Shown: one piece after another, positions 23,443-34,318 of the stretch
Position numbering within the stretch: position 1 is the stretch's first letter
Layout of the letters: each line of letters begins with the position of its first letter
Source: Phoronis australis
Taxonomy: Eukaryota; Phoronida; Phoronidae
DNA: 64,000 nucleotides
Assembly (NCBI GenBank): GCA_002633005.1
Contig: NMRA01000006.1
Coordinates: forward strand, 18,485 to 82,484
Direction of reading: 5' to 3'
The notes under the pieces: model-generated
What the model was told of the DNA's origin: nothing
Seen by the model: the letters and a program-made list of their open reading frames with translations, nothing else
The model's database searches: none
Program-made: the position numbers and the translations under genes

Positions 23443-25613
23443 CGAGAAATTAATTGTCCACATGATGTGCTTGAACACGGTCACCCGTCGCTCTCATTTT
23501 AAAAAGACAAAAAACGACGAAACTTTACAGTTCACACGTGTTTACGACTCCCACGAGAACGGATTACTTAGAATACTGTGGCACTGCGCAAATGAGACCG
23601 TTGCGGGTTCATAAATTCTTGAAATTCATTGTTACTTTCTCAGGAATTTTAAATCAGGTAGTATACTGATATTCCACGCTAATTTCTGTGTATTTACTTT
23701 GAAATTATAAGTGTAAATCAAATTCTTAGTGGATATAAAATCGGGTGTACTTCTAACGCCATCAGCTAATGTGTGTTAACATGAAAACGCATGTTACCGG
23801 AATACTTAGGAATTTCGACCGACCCGAAAATGAGGGTAGGATTTTCGGGCCGGTCTATCACGACCAAAATACGTTATGTTTTGCCCGCCCAAACACATTT
23901 CAGAACATCCTGAAATCTATCCAATCATTCTACACACCTATATTAGGCTCTAGAATATTCAAGATTGATATCTAGGCCTAGTAAACTGGAAAGTTCTAGA
24001 ATCTTCTTTGTTATTCGAATGTAAACAATTTACATCACTAGCCTGCCCTCATAAGTCATGCCAATCAAGTGCAATCAGCCTGTAACCAAAGAGAATAGCA
24101 AAACAAAACTTATTAAACTAAGACCAGGGACAGTCTACTCCCGATTTTTTTTTCTGGCTACATGGGGCTTTTTTGCTGTCACCAGAATTTCGTTGATATC
24201 ATAAGAGACCTTGTTGGGTAAACCACCTCTCATAGCCTATGCTTTGTTGCAGTAAACGTTATTTTCAAGAAATTCGACTTACAAAACAACTCTGATATCC
24301 TATGCCACGTTCCCTAACGTATGCATTTTTCAGACTTCATTCCTTGAGAATAAAATCTGCAATAGTGCCGAGTAGGGACAGTCCTCAAGGGTTTAGTTAA
24401 AAACGTCTAAATTTAACAAATAGTAGTAATAAACTGAGACGACAATTGAATGATTAGATGACGATTGTATACAATCTCCGAAGTACTGAGTGCAAAGATT
24501 GGTGAACGTGACAATGAAAATTGCCGGTCAGTTTTTTTTAAGCTCTGATAGCGTGGTGTACTTTTGCTGATTCAATTATTTTTAAGAAATACTTTCGTAG
24601 AGCTTGAGAGAAAATTAATGGCTTAAGTCGTTTTTTGATGAAATAGTCCCCAATTATCAAAAGCACAAACAGACATCCTTTTGATGCCCAGTGTTGCAAG
24701 AAATGTCATGCTTTTTTCATCTAAAAATACCCGTGTGTTGTAAGATGTCGAGATCTTTATGACGAGGTGTCAGAAAAATGATGCATGCTGGAGTTGGCTT
24801 GCGAAGTGATGGGTTTCCATAGAATCGTCAGAATGGCTGACAATGTAGAAAATCGATCCACGTCACACATTTTTTTGTTTTATGACTCACTTGGGGTAAC
24901 ATTGAATTATTGGCTCCAGGTAAATCAAAATAACTCATTTCATCATTTTTCCCTGTCACGTGATGGATACCTTGCCAGTAAGCTGTTAAAGCAAGATTTT
25001 TGATATAAAGTGATGAATTTTAGCACTGGTTGATGTAACTTCGGCAGTCGTTGATTAGCTTTACTTTGGTGGACTGAACGATTTTAGCATTGCCAATGTC
25101 TTTGGGAGCCAAGTTTTCTCTCCACAGTGTCAAAAACGTCAGAAAGACCGAGTTAAGTTATTTGCGACCTGGACAGTTCATGAACTTGACATCGGTAGCC
25201 GAAAGGGCACTCTCAATAGAGTAAAAGTCGGCGACAGTAGAAAAATGCTCACCGAAAAGGCACAGCAACAACTTTCCTGTTCACATTTCTTGAACATAAA
25301 TCAATTTAAATCGACTTAAAAGTCGATTTGCTTGTACAACACACCACCAGCTATATCCACATTTACAGTTCCTCAATCAGACATGCCGTTTGTTAAAGTG
25401 CTACCTTTTGACAAATCGACCAGCCAATAAGAAAATCATGTGTAAAAATTATCCCGAGGAAAATAAAAAATGATACCTGCGTGTCCCCTTACCCCTAGCG
25501 GACACGCAAGGAACCAGCGAGTGTGAATTTCCATTTGTCCGCTCGATTGGGTTTTGATCGAATGTTGCAGCCTAATTTTAATGCTTCATTCTCATGTTGT
25601 CCTTTTTGTTCAT
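23443..25613. other. Gene-free stretch
   Basis: Nothing recognised. All frames are short and no repeat termini are obvious. Confidence 0.45.
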
Positions 25614-26527
25614 AAAGCCCTTTCATATTGATTTAACTCCGGTCTGGGCGGAGCGTCGACGTAAACAGCGAAGTTAACTAGACCGTTCATACTGGCTTCG
25701 GTAGTTAGTGAAAATCGAAGTAAACTGTAGGTGACATTGTCGGAATCGAAGTTATCGCAAGGTAGCGCTGCACGCTCAGATTTTTTTCAAAGTGACAATT
25801 TTGGAACATGTACATGTGGTAATTGACATAAGACTTATTTTTAAAACAACTGGTGATTATTAGAGCAAAATATAAGCAACTATTAGCGACGGCACTACCA
25901 TGTAATTGTTGACAATAACAGTGTCACCTGGCGTTAACTTCGATAGGACCGAAATTGACCATCCATACTGCACAGCAGCGTCGACGCTGCGCAAGTGTTA
26001 AATCCACCTATAATGGAATTATAAAGTGACACTATTGAGGTACGGCTCCAGATCATTACTTACAAACCCGTCAATTCCACTGGTCATTCTTTACGCTCAC
26101 CGACCCGTGGCACTGGTTGAACTCCGCCTAGATTTCTTTTAAGGGCCTTCCATACTAACGTCGACGCGTCGATGGTTCGGGGAGTTGCGGTTAGTATGAA
26201 CGCTTAACTCCGGTCCTGGATCGTAGTTAACAGCTCCAGTTAACATCGCAGTTAACAGCTCTAGTTAACATCTCAGTTAACAGGCGAATTTAATAGCGCA
26301 GCGTCGACGCTGCGGTGCAGTATGAACGGTTAAATTCGGACCAATCGAAGTTATCGCCAGATGTCACTGTTACCGTCAACAATTACAGGGTCGTGCCGTC
26401 ACTAATAGCTGCTTATATTTCGCTCTAATAATAACCAATCGACTTGAAAATAAGTTTAATGTCAATTAGCACACGTAAATGTTCCCAAATTGTCACATTT
26501 AAAAAATCAATCAATATGAAAGGGCCT
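25614..26527. mobile_element. Long fold-back element, about 0.91 kb, with internal AGTTAACA array
   Basis: The ends are inverted: left AAGCCCTTTCATATTGAT, right ATCAATATGAAAGGGCC. The arms stay similar for more than 200 bp; 25775-26000 matches the reverse complement of 26290-26500 (shared 'gtgacaatttggaaca'-like, 'attattagagc[a/g]aaatataagca', 'gtaattgttgac', 'ataacttcgat' and GCAGCGTCGACGCTGC blocks). Between the arms lie further inverted modules beginning 'ccatactaacgtcgacgcg' and five AGTTAACA copies at 26225, 26238, 26250, 26263 and 26275. There is no transposase, so it is non-autonomous. Confidence 0.85.
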
Positions 26528-27976
26528 TTAGGCTTTTAGCTCCCGCCTTACACCATAGGTTCACATCGGAGGCGAACATTTCTGGCGTTTTTGCAAGCTG
26601 TGAACTGGGTAACAGCGCCACTTTCGACAACCTATCAAACTACTTTTTTAAAGTCTTTGATCACGACACGCCTGGATAAAAAGCCGTTCTACAGAATTTT
26701 ACGGAGAAGTGGCTTTTTGGTTTCTGACTTTTTGTTCTTCAGTTATAGCTGTGATCACATAACGTTCCATAACTACGAGCGTTTGAATATGTGGATTTGT
26801 ATATTATTACTGTTTTGTAATCTTTCTAAAATGATTCATTTGTGCAATGTTTACCTGTTTTCCAGTCCCAACGTGATCTTATAAAATTGTTAGATTCACA
26901 GAAGTCTTAGTTGTAACTTGCTTGAACTTCAGTTCAAGGTAAAAACTTATTCAGCATAACAACAATGTTCTCGCATTGGTCGGTTCCGGATAAGAACGGG
27001 GATAATGAGAGTCTGGCTAACAAAATGGTTGATAATAACTTACTACCTGGACAAAACTAAATATCTTTGAAAAATACTTGAGTTCAAATACATTCACTGA
27101 CACTTAGTAGCATGTTATATAATATTTTCTTTATTTTCAGAGTTTCGCAAACACACTGAGCACGTGGATTTGCAGTTTGACAGATGACTAGTAATTAGTC
27201 ATTTACCAAAGGCCTATCGATGCAGAAGCTTGTCAATTAAAATTACAAGTCTTAACAGGCGTATTTAGAGAATGGGAATAGGCGAATGCGAAGTTTTCTG
27301 ATTTGAAAATCAAATAGGCTTACTTCCACGTACTACCTAGGCAACGTGTCGCATCCAATCTGTCATTATTACATAGATTTGTCATTTACAGCGAGTTCTA
27401 CATCTGTTAATGGACAGGCGAGGTCAAGCCAACCGCTTTTATACACAAAGCTACATGCGTCGGGACATAAGCTGTCGTTAAGCATTGGACTAGATCGCGA
27501 TCCGGACATATTTAAAGGACGTTATGCATTACGAATTCAGGATGGTGGACACTCTTTCTCGACCACAAGAATTTTAGGTTCAACGCAAAAGGTTATATAG
27601 GCCGGTCTAAATTTAGTACAGAGCTAAGTACGCTCGAAAAGACCGCCGACCAGCGAGCGGAACAAAGTTGGTCCGGAATTCCTGTTGTTAGTTACTTAAA
27701 ATGCATTTTATATTGTCACATGGCCAATTCTTTTAGACTACTCAGTAAGGTTCCCGAGTAAGGGGTAATATTTCATTTACCATTAGTTCGTGATTTGTAT
27801 TTTGATTATGTAGATTAACAGAGAATGCCACCCGACTTAATTGGTTTTTTTACAGTCTAAATCGGTCTATTTCCACATCACCTCGCATACCGTCGATCTT
27901 ACCTCGCAGAGTGGTGTCGCGTTAACCTGTGAGGAAGGTGAGAAACGTCTCAGCGACGTCAGTGGTTCTTTTGCAG
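26528..27976. other. Gene-free stretch before the THAP exon
   Basis: No recognised protein. It could include an intron of the THAP-containing unit whose acceptor lies at 27975-27976, but the upstream exon carrying the first zinc-binding cysteine could not be found. Confidence 0.4.
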
Positions 27977-28273
27977 AGTGAATGCCGCTATGGTGTATCT
28001 TTCCCGCTTGTGCGAACTATGAAGCTGCCAGGAAAGCGGGCTTATCGCTTTTTTCAATTTCCTCAAGAGCCTGTAATGCTTCGGAAGTGGCTCGTGGCAG
28101 TGAAGAATGAAAAGTACGCCGTTAATACCAAGTATGAGGCTGTGAAACATCTCCGTGTCTGTGGTCGGCATTTCGTCGACAGTGATTTCACTGACGAATG
28201 CCGGCTTACTAAACAGCTCGTGCCAGGGCAGAAAAATAGACTGATAGCCTGTGAAACCTATCGACTTACCTGA
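27977..28273 (+). pseudogene. THAP-domain exon, isolated fragment
   Basis: THAP domains are C2CH zinc-coordinating DNA-binding modules used by cellular regulators and by P-element-like transposases. A splice acceptor (ttcttttgcag, ending at 27976) opens an exon of about 98 codons. In order it shows SECRYG (second zinc Cys), FFQFPQEP, LRKWLVAV (the invariant Trp), RVCGRHF (the Cys-x2-His pair) and a closing LVPG in place of the usual AVPT. The first cysteine would lie on an upstream exon. The exon ends in a stop soon after the domain, so no transposase body follows. Its last bases overlap an antisense segment that is repeated at 2530-2690. The domain call is firm; whether it belongs to a living gene is doubtful. 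Confidence 0.72.
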
Positions 28274-28375
28274 GAAGTCTTCGTCGGATGAGTACTAGTC
28301 TAAGTCAGGATCGCGAGTTAGCATGTTGACGTTTATTATTGTGCGTTGTTTCGTGAAGTCTTCAGTCCGGCCGCG
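28265..28375 (-). pseudogene. Antisense first-exon-like remnant (acidic SSDE peptide), partner of 2530-2640
   Basis: On the minus strand an ATG opens MLTRDPDLD, a TAG stop, then YSSDEDFSG, immediately followed by a perfect splice donor CAG|GTAAGT. The copy at 2530-2640 has GAG in place of the TAG, so the ancestor was open. The arrangement suggests an original gene whose first exon lay tail to tail with the THAP exon. It is decayed here. Confidence 0.45.
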
Positions 28376-31052
28376 ACAGGTCTGATCGGGGTCCTAGCCA
28401 CTGGCCGGGATAACAAACGTTTTGTGTGTTTATGACAGAAAATGTCTAAGATTACAATACACAGCTATGGTCCTCTGTCTGTATTTCACGAACGAATAAT
28501 TCGACTTCATCATCGATCAGACCCCACTAAAACTTCCGCAACCAACCTTGGTAAATTGGCTTACCGAACTTTGTAGGGTACGGTACCCTTTCAAATACCT
28601 ATAAATCCGTAACAACGAAATAAAACAACACGTTTTTCCAATAACTCGATGTATTTGTACGGGATTTACTTCAAATTTTGATAATTTATTGATGTAAAAC
28701 GATGAATTCAATCGATAAGCTGACACCAGTAAGCGTGTTGTGAACTACTGAACAGACTGCATTCGAACCTTTGACGTCATTGGATAATTTCAACACCTCC
28801 GTCTACCGTTAGGTGTCAAGTAAAAGAACTGTACTTGCTGTTATCGACTGGAACTACTCGATCTAAATTGCTACAAAGTAGGTTATTTTGGGGTGGCATT
28901 CTCCTTTAAATCTCGTCTGATTTCATTATATATTAGTGTCCGGGCTGTCGTGGTCTTATTGTCTCTTTGAACATACGCTAGAGGTTGCAGATCTCGTCCG
29001 ATCTACATGAAATATGCACACTGCGTGTAACTAGTCAATAACTCAAGGTCTGGGGTCCGCATTACGCAGTATCTTTCAATGCTTCTTGCATGCTAGGATT
29101 ACACTAGGCACTCACTACGGTGAATGGACTTTCCTGACCGGCTTCTTCTGTTTGGCAACAGGGATGGTGTCAGTATAGTGCCTGTTCGCGGCAATATTCT
29201 TTCCCGCCCATGCGCACATAGCAACCTGGCAAAACCCTTTTTCAGCAACTACGTAACTGGTGGGAGCGTAAAGCCAAATTTCTATCGTTAGGTCACTTTT
29301 TGCATTAAACAAGCGGATCGACTCCTGGGTAGAGTTCAGTAACGCTAGGACCTCGTTAGAAAAGTAAGAAAGCGACATTACGCGAGACGATGCCGTATGT
29401 TTTAAAGGGGAAAGCATGATTTTGGCTAGATTTTTCCTGTCGTGAGACAGCTACTGAGCTTTTTCGTCGCAGTCGGACAAAGGTTGTTGCTGTCTAGGTC
29501 ATTTTTGCCTTTTGTTGTTTTGCTTTAAATCCGTTTCTTCCATCTGGTTTAGGCCACTTACAGATTTAAAATTGTTCCTCGCAGAGGAGTGATCTCTGAG
29601 CTCGGGAAGAATTGAAAGTTCTTCATTTCATCAGGGGAAGGTCATAACATTTACAGTCGCAGGGTGATCACGTGAATTTTATTCATTCGGTGTGAAGAAA
29701 CAACACAGTTTAATATCATACTTATAGCAGAAAGTGGTCTAAATCAATAGTTATTTTTAGGACAGCCTTATAGAGAGGGTTCATTTATTCAGAAAATTAT
29801 TAGTTTGCATTTTAATGAGAAAAATATAACGCTGTGTGCTTTTTACTTTAAATGAAATCTCTCTTATTTTCAATATCGTCCATGATGGATATCTAACTTC
29901 GGTTTTCTTCCACGTTCAGTTAGCAGAATTAGAAAAACTTAAAAGCCAATTTTCACAAAAATATGAACGTTTAAACAGGGTATATTTGCTTTTATGTAAT
30001 ACAGTGATTTGTGATATCAAGAACATCAAAATTGGTCACAGAACTGTTGTGTTAAGCCTCCTTTAACCAATAGCCCGGCAGCATCCTGGTTCAAGGTATC
30101 AAATGTCGCTTTGACACTGTCCTGCCTAAACAGGTGCAACAGAGCGGCCAAATTAACTTTTTGTTGTCATTGGATAAACACATACTTCGATGAACACAAC
30201 AATAATGAAAGCAGTAGAAGTGCGCACTGGACTGATACTATGACATTGACTTAGGAAAATGTTGCTCAATGTATTATTTGTTCGACGTCGTATCCGTCTT
30301 ATCAGTCCCTGAGCATATACACACAACTGCTACTTACAGATATAATTTCTACGGATTATTTCTATAAGGACACTAAGCCCTGTTTTGGTAATTTCACCGA
30401 TCCTGGTTGAGTAACATGATAATCCATCATTGGTGGCCCACTAATTAAGTGATGAAAGCACGATTCAACAACAAAATCATACTCCCTGTGTCACAGATTT
30501 CATTTTATGGTTCTTGATCGGTAATCCTTCCCAACAGTTGTGTAACTGGCCAGAAACGTAGCATGGATGGTGCACCCACTTATTTCAGTGCTACGCACTC
30601 CATGTCCATGAGCGACGCACCCGACAGAGGGCTAAGGCTATAGCCCCCACTTATTTCAGTGCTGCGCCGCCCATGCGTAGATCACGCGTGCAAGTTAGGC
30701 ACACTTCGTTCTTTGCACATTTTGCTCCAAACTTGAAGGTTGTCAAGGTTTACAGGGCATTGTTTTGTTTCGGAGAAATGGATGGGAAAGTCGTTTTCAA
30801 TATCTATTAATAAGCCAAAACCTGATTTTGTATCCTTTGAAGCCATGTCTCGTTTATTGAGACTTACTCCTGGAGAAAAATTATTCACCGTGGTGGCTTA
30901 TATCACTCCTTAGCTATCCATAAACAAATCGCAACCCATCAATACAAGCAATACTCGTGTAAACTTGAGGCATCGTCCAGAAAGGAGATACTCCAAACAG
31001 TAGGTAAAGCTCGTGAGAAGGAGACCGGTGCCATGTGGAGCTCGCTTACACT
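28376..31052. other. Gene-free stretch with one weak candidate exon
   Basis: Mostly unrecognised. At 29920-29979 (plus) a pyrimidine-rich acceptor (ttttcttccacgttcag) precedes 60 open bases encoding LAELEKLKSQFSQKYERLNR, followed by GTATAT. This could be a small in-phase coiled-coil exon, but there are no partner exons. A copy of the GGGGCTATAGCCCC-type repeat lies at 30560-30690. Confidence 0.35.
30560..30690. repeat. Dispersed repeat 'ggctatagcccccacttatttcagtgctgcgccgcccatg' type (copy 3)
   Basis: The same short repeat as at 5540, 7618 and 55075. Two half-units each carry 'cccacttatttcagtgct'. No coding content. Confidence 0.65.
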
Positions 31053-31345
31053 GGTCACTGCTCTGATTCCCTAAGCTCCACACAACTTTTATGATCCCTA
31101 TTCAGCACGCTCTTTGTATTGATGTACATCTGAGCTATGAGGTGGAAAGGTAATAGCTAGCACTACTTTCTTAACAATGGTGGTCGTTATTACACCCAAA
31201 TTGTTTTTCTCTGGCATTTGCACAGAGTTAAAGCCTGCAATGTGGAGAGCAGTTTTAACTTCATACATTTTAAATATTACAAAAAGACTAAAAAGTTAAT
31301 TTGCGTTGATCTTGACAAAGGGCCACTTCCCAAAGGAACGTTGGT
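31053..31345 (+). repeat. Dispersed repeat, inverted partner of 23140-23442
   Basis: See 23140-23442. The two copies are clearly homologous but diverged by many small differences, so they are old. Confidence 0.75.
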
Positions 31346-31690
31346 TTTAAATATGCTTGATACCTGTTTTCATTACTTTATTCTAATACTCCTTGTGTCT
31401 ACATGCTTTTTTCTTATCGGTTAGGGTTGCTATCTTTTTATTTTGTGTTTAAACGAAGCATCAAAACAACTTAGATGTCAGTTTATTGTGAACCCATCCC
31501 TAAACTTTCCTGATTACAGCTACATTAAACATTTCACAGCGAACAAAACCACACGTGTCATTAGTTCAAGTTTAATCTTTGTTAGAACTAAAATCATAAA
31601 ATATATACAAAAGTTCAAATGGTGACAGCCAAACTGAAGATTTGGAATCTCTGGACAATTTCGGTTGCACTAACTACATAACTATTCTAG
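31346..31690. other. No recognisable feature
   Basis: Upstream of the sulfotransferase pseudogene. I looked here for the N-terminal PAPS-binding segment and did not find it. Confidence 0.45.
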
Positions 31691-32644
31691 CCTGAGCTTT
31701 TTGGTAACTCATTTCATTGGCCTCGAAAAATCAAGCGGTCGTCTGTTCTCCCAGTATTCTTGAATGAAACGCACATGAAACAATTTAACATTTTGACCCA
31801 ACACGTGCCCTTTGATGCAGAGCAAGTGAAGTCCTTTATGCCTCGTGACAGCGTTTTTGTGACCACTATGGGAGAGCCATCTCGCACGTTTTCTTCCGCT
31901 TTGTACTATATGCCTATATATTACGATACTTGCTTTAATTTGACGACTGCCAACAAGGCCGAGGATTTCGTGAGTAATTTAAAACTGGAATTCAGCATAC
32001 AAGACAGCGCATGTGCAAACACCAAAAAGACGGTGTGCCATCTCATGACTTCACTATGTTTGACTTCGACCTAGATTTAACGGAATTGGACAACGACACT
32101 CGAGTTATTGAGAAAGTGGGGGAAATAGAGTCACTGTTTTCTTTAGTAATGATCACAGAATATTTTGACGAGTTTTTAGTTCTATTAAAGGAGCAGTTAA
32201 ATTGGAAGACTAAGGACATTGTTTACTTCAGGCAAAATGTAGTTAAACATTCAAGAAACCGTTTGTCGGAAGGAACCGTGGAGAAACTTAGAGAATGGAA
32301 CCGATTATTTCACTAAGAATTTATAGAATAAAATGGTGAAATTCGGCCTTGGAAGACCCCGTAAAGAGGTAAAGCATTTAAAAACAATGTGTAAAGAATG
32401 GGAAACGTTTTGCATTGAGAAGATCGTTATCGGGAATAAGATGTCGGCGGGTGATCCCAGGAGACCGTTCAACCCCATGGCTGAAGGGTACGTTCTGAGA
32501 CGGGAGGCAAGAGATGACGAGAGCGGAAAATCCCTACACGCTCGTGTTGTACAGTATAAAAAAATGATGAAACGCCGTAAATATATCGGTACTTTTTTAA
32601 CAATACCACTGAGTCGCTCGAAAAACACAAATGTATACTGTTAG
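31691..32644 (+). pseudogene. Galactose-3-O-sulfotransferase (GAL3ST family) pseudogene
   Basis: GAL3ST enzymes are Golgi type II membrane proteins that transfer sulfate from PAPS to the 3-OH of galactose on glycolipids and glycans. Three plus-strand frames give consecutive family segments: QFNILTQHVPFDAEQVKSFM then EPSRTFSSALYY (31780-31910, the region of the 3'-phosphate-binding loop); LVMITEYFDEFLVLLKEQL and DIVYFRQNVVKH to LREWNRLF (32011-32316); then KFGLGRPRKEVKHL and TFCIEKI (32333-32644), the C-terminal part. The family order is kept, but the frame changes near 31980-32050 and again near 32310, with stops. The N-terminal transmembrane segment and first PAPS-binding motif are missing. 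The loop motif, normally R-[DE]-P, reads GEP. It is therefore a 5'-truncated, non-functional copy. Intronless structure is usual for this family in invertebrates, so it need not be a retrocopy. Confidence 0.8.
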
Positions 32645-33071
32645 TCTGCAAAAAGAACCTTCTCCACGGAAAAAATCTCAACGTCCATCACAAGCTGGTT
32701 ACAGATTTCTGGATTTTTCATTTCCCGGACCGTTGATTAGACGGTTTTGCCACTGGACTAACATAGCAATCTAGGGTGTATAGTTCATGTCTTTATGATG
32801 TGATCTAGGAATAAGTGATCAAGAAGTCACGGATCTTAACCAAACCGTTAGAAAATGAAGGCGAGCATAAATTGCGGAACCCCCTAATCGACAAACAAGA
32901 GGCTCTACTAATTGTTATTGTTCTTAACGATTCATCGGGATCACGTGACCTCTCTTGCAGAGAACCGTGAAGAGTAAACAAAACGGAATCTAGACATTTA
33001 AAATACACGCGCAAAATAATAGTGCATCGCGAAAGTAGCTGTTGTTCGTGAATAAAAACCAACTGTATGTG
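32645..33071. other. No recognisable feature
   Basis: No coding or repeat signal identified between the sulfotransferase pseudogene and the LINE fragment. Confidence 0.4.
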
Positions 33072-33200
33072 AACATTGAGTTCTACAAGTATGGAGACAA
33101 AAAGTTGGTAGATTCGGTGTTCCATCTACACAAATACTGTTTTAAAAATGGAGTGTTTCCAAAAGAATGGACAAACTCCATTATAGTACCGTTTGATTAA
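33072..33200 (+). mobile_element. LINE (non-LTR) reverse-transcriptase fragment
   Basis: One frame reads YGDKKLVDSVFHLHKYCF, then GVFPKEWTNSIIVPF and a stop. This matches the conserved N-terminal reverse-transcriptase block of CR1/Jockey-type LINEs (pattern G.fP..W..siivPl.K). Only about 43 codons remain, ending in TAA. Just downstream, sequence shared with the Penelope-linked locus at 41405-41515 begins, so two elements are juxtaposed here. Confidence 0.6.
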
Positions 33201-33202
33201 AA

Positions 33203-33315
33203 ACCGGACGATCGCCGGACAAATGAAGAAGTTCATGATAAATCAACGTTTCATCTATTCGTTAGACATCATCAGGATATTTACATAGGACAGCAAGTGC
33301 CAACATACATTCAGG
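33203..33315 (+). repeat. Segment shared with the Penelope-type locus (inverted at 41405-41515)
   Basis: Matches the reverse complement of 41405-41515 over about 110 bp ('gacgatcgccg', 'caacgtttc[a/g]tctattc', 'atcatcaggat', 'gccaacatac'). On the complementary strand it contains CTGATGA, then GTCTAACGAATAGAT, then GAAAC, which resembles part of a hammerhead ribozyme core. Confidence 0.6.
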
Positions 33316-33542
33316 TGACATCCATGAAGTGAAGTGAGAGATACAAAGTAGTCAGTAGGTCAGGATACCCTGTCGCATCTGGTCACATCGATGGAAGCTT
33401 GTGGTTATGTGAATAAACAGAACTGTCGATTCTGGGCTGCACGTCTCCTTATCTCGTAGAGCACTTCCTTATGTGGAAAACGTGACCTTTGACCTTTGGT
33501 GTAAACAAAAAATGGCAACTTTAAGCCGCAGCCAGTTCAATT

Positions 33543-33655
33543 GACCTATCGGCAGGATTATGACTGACTGCTCAACTGACCAGTCAGAACGCAGCATTCT
33601 TGATACACCTTCGCCTGCGTTTCCAAGCCGCCATTTTACTCGACAAACAATACCA
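33543..33655. repeat. Repeat beginning TTGACCTATCG (inverted partner 37850-37963)
   Basis: Starts TTGACCTATCGGCAGGATTA and runs to the edge of the TACGGCG MITE at 33656. Its reverse complement lies at 37850-37963, ending 'ggcgataggtcaat', next to another fragment of the same MITE. The TTGACCTATCG word also ends the large inverted repeat at 36154-39033. Confidence 0.65.
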
Positions 33656-33933
33656 TTACGGCGTTTTCCCGTTGATCCCAATGTGTTCGGTTTTATAGCC
33701 CATCAACTAGTTGGGAAGATGACCCCTGTAGCCAATATCTTACACGACTGATTAACTCCATTCTGGCATTTATAGTTAGAGGGCCAGCTCTCTTTTGTTC
33801 GATAATTGTCTAATCTCCAATAAGATCGTATCTATACCCTGACGGGGCTGTGCTGCTGTCAAAAATTAAAGTTAAGTTATAACATATTTGAACATAAACC
33901 AATAGCATTTCTGAAATACTCGTCAAATGCTGA
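33656..33933 (+). mobile_element. TACGGCG MITE, left half
   Basis: Begins TTACGGCGTTTTCCCGTT and continues through 'gtagccaatatcttacacga' to 'caatagcatttctgaaata', matching the left half of the full copy at 43580-44103. The right half is lost here. The target word is probably TA, as in Tc1/mariner-type elements (inference). Confidence 0.8.
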
Positions 33934-34131
33934 TTTCAGCAGTAGTCTAAAGGTAGTCCCCGGAAACTGTTGGTTTTAAGGACATTTTTATTATTTTTTA
34001 TTTATTTCGACCTGATGGACATCGTTTTGTTTCGTAGCAGAGGTACATTTTTTATTCATATACCCGTAGGATGGGGTTCAACTAAACTACTTTCCAAAAT
34101 TAAGAGATTCGATCGGTACAGGAAGGGTCCA

Positions 34132-34318
34132 TTACGGCGTTCTCCCGTTCAGTGACTTCACTAGACGTAGAGGGTTGTAAGCGTGTGATAACATCTAGCT
34201 CCTTTGTTAACTGCCAAGCGCAGTCTTTTGTCTGGTATGACAAGTGACAATAGGCAGGCCAATTATCTACCAGGCTTATTACAGACCACTTGTGAACACA
34301 ATCAAACCCAGAGCGAAT
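34132..34318 (-). mobile_element. TACGGCG MITE, right-end fragment
   Basis: Begins TTACGGCGTTCTCCCGTTCA, then 'gataacatctagctcctttg' and 'ccaggcttattacagacca', which is the reverse complement of the right end of 43580-44103. It is truncated inside the element. Confidence 0.8.
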
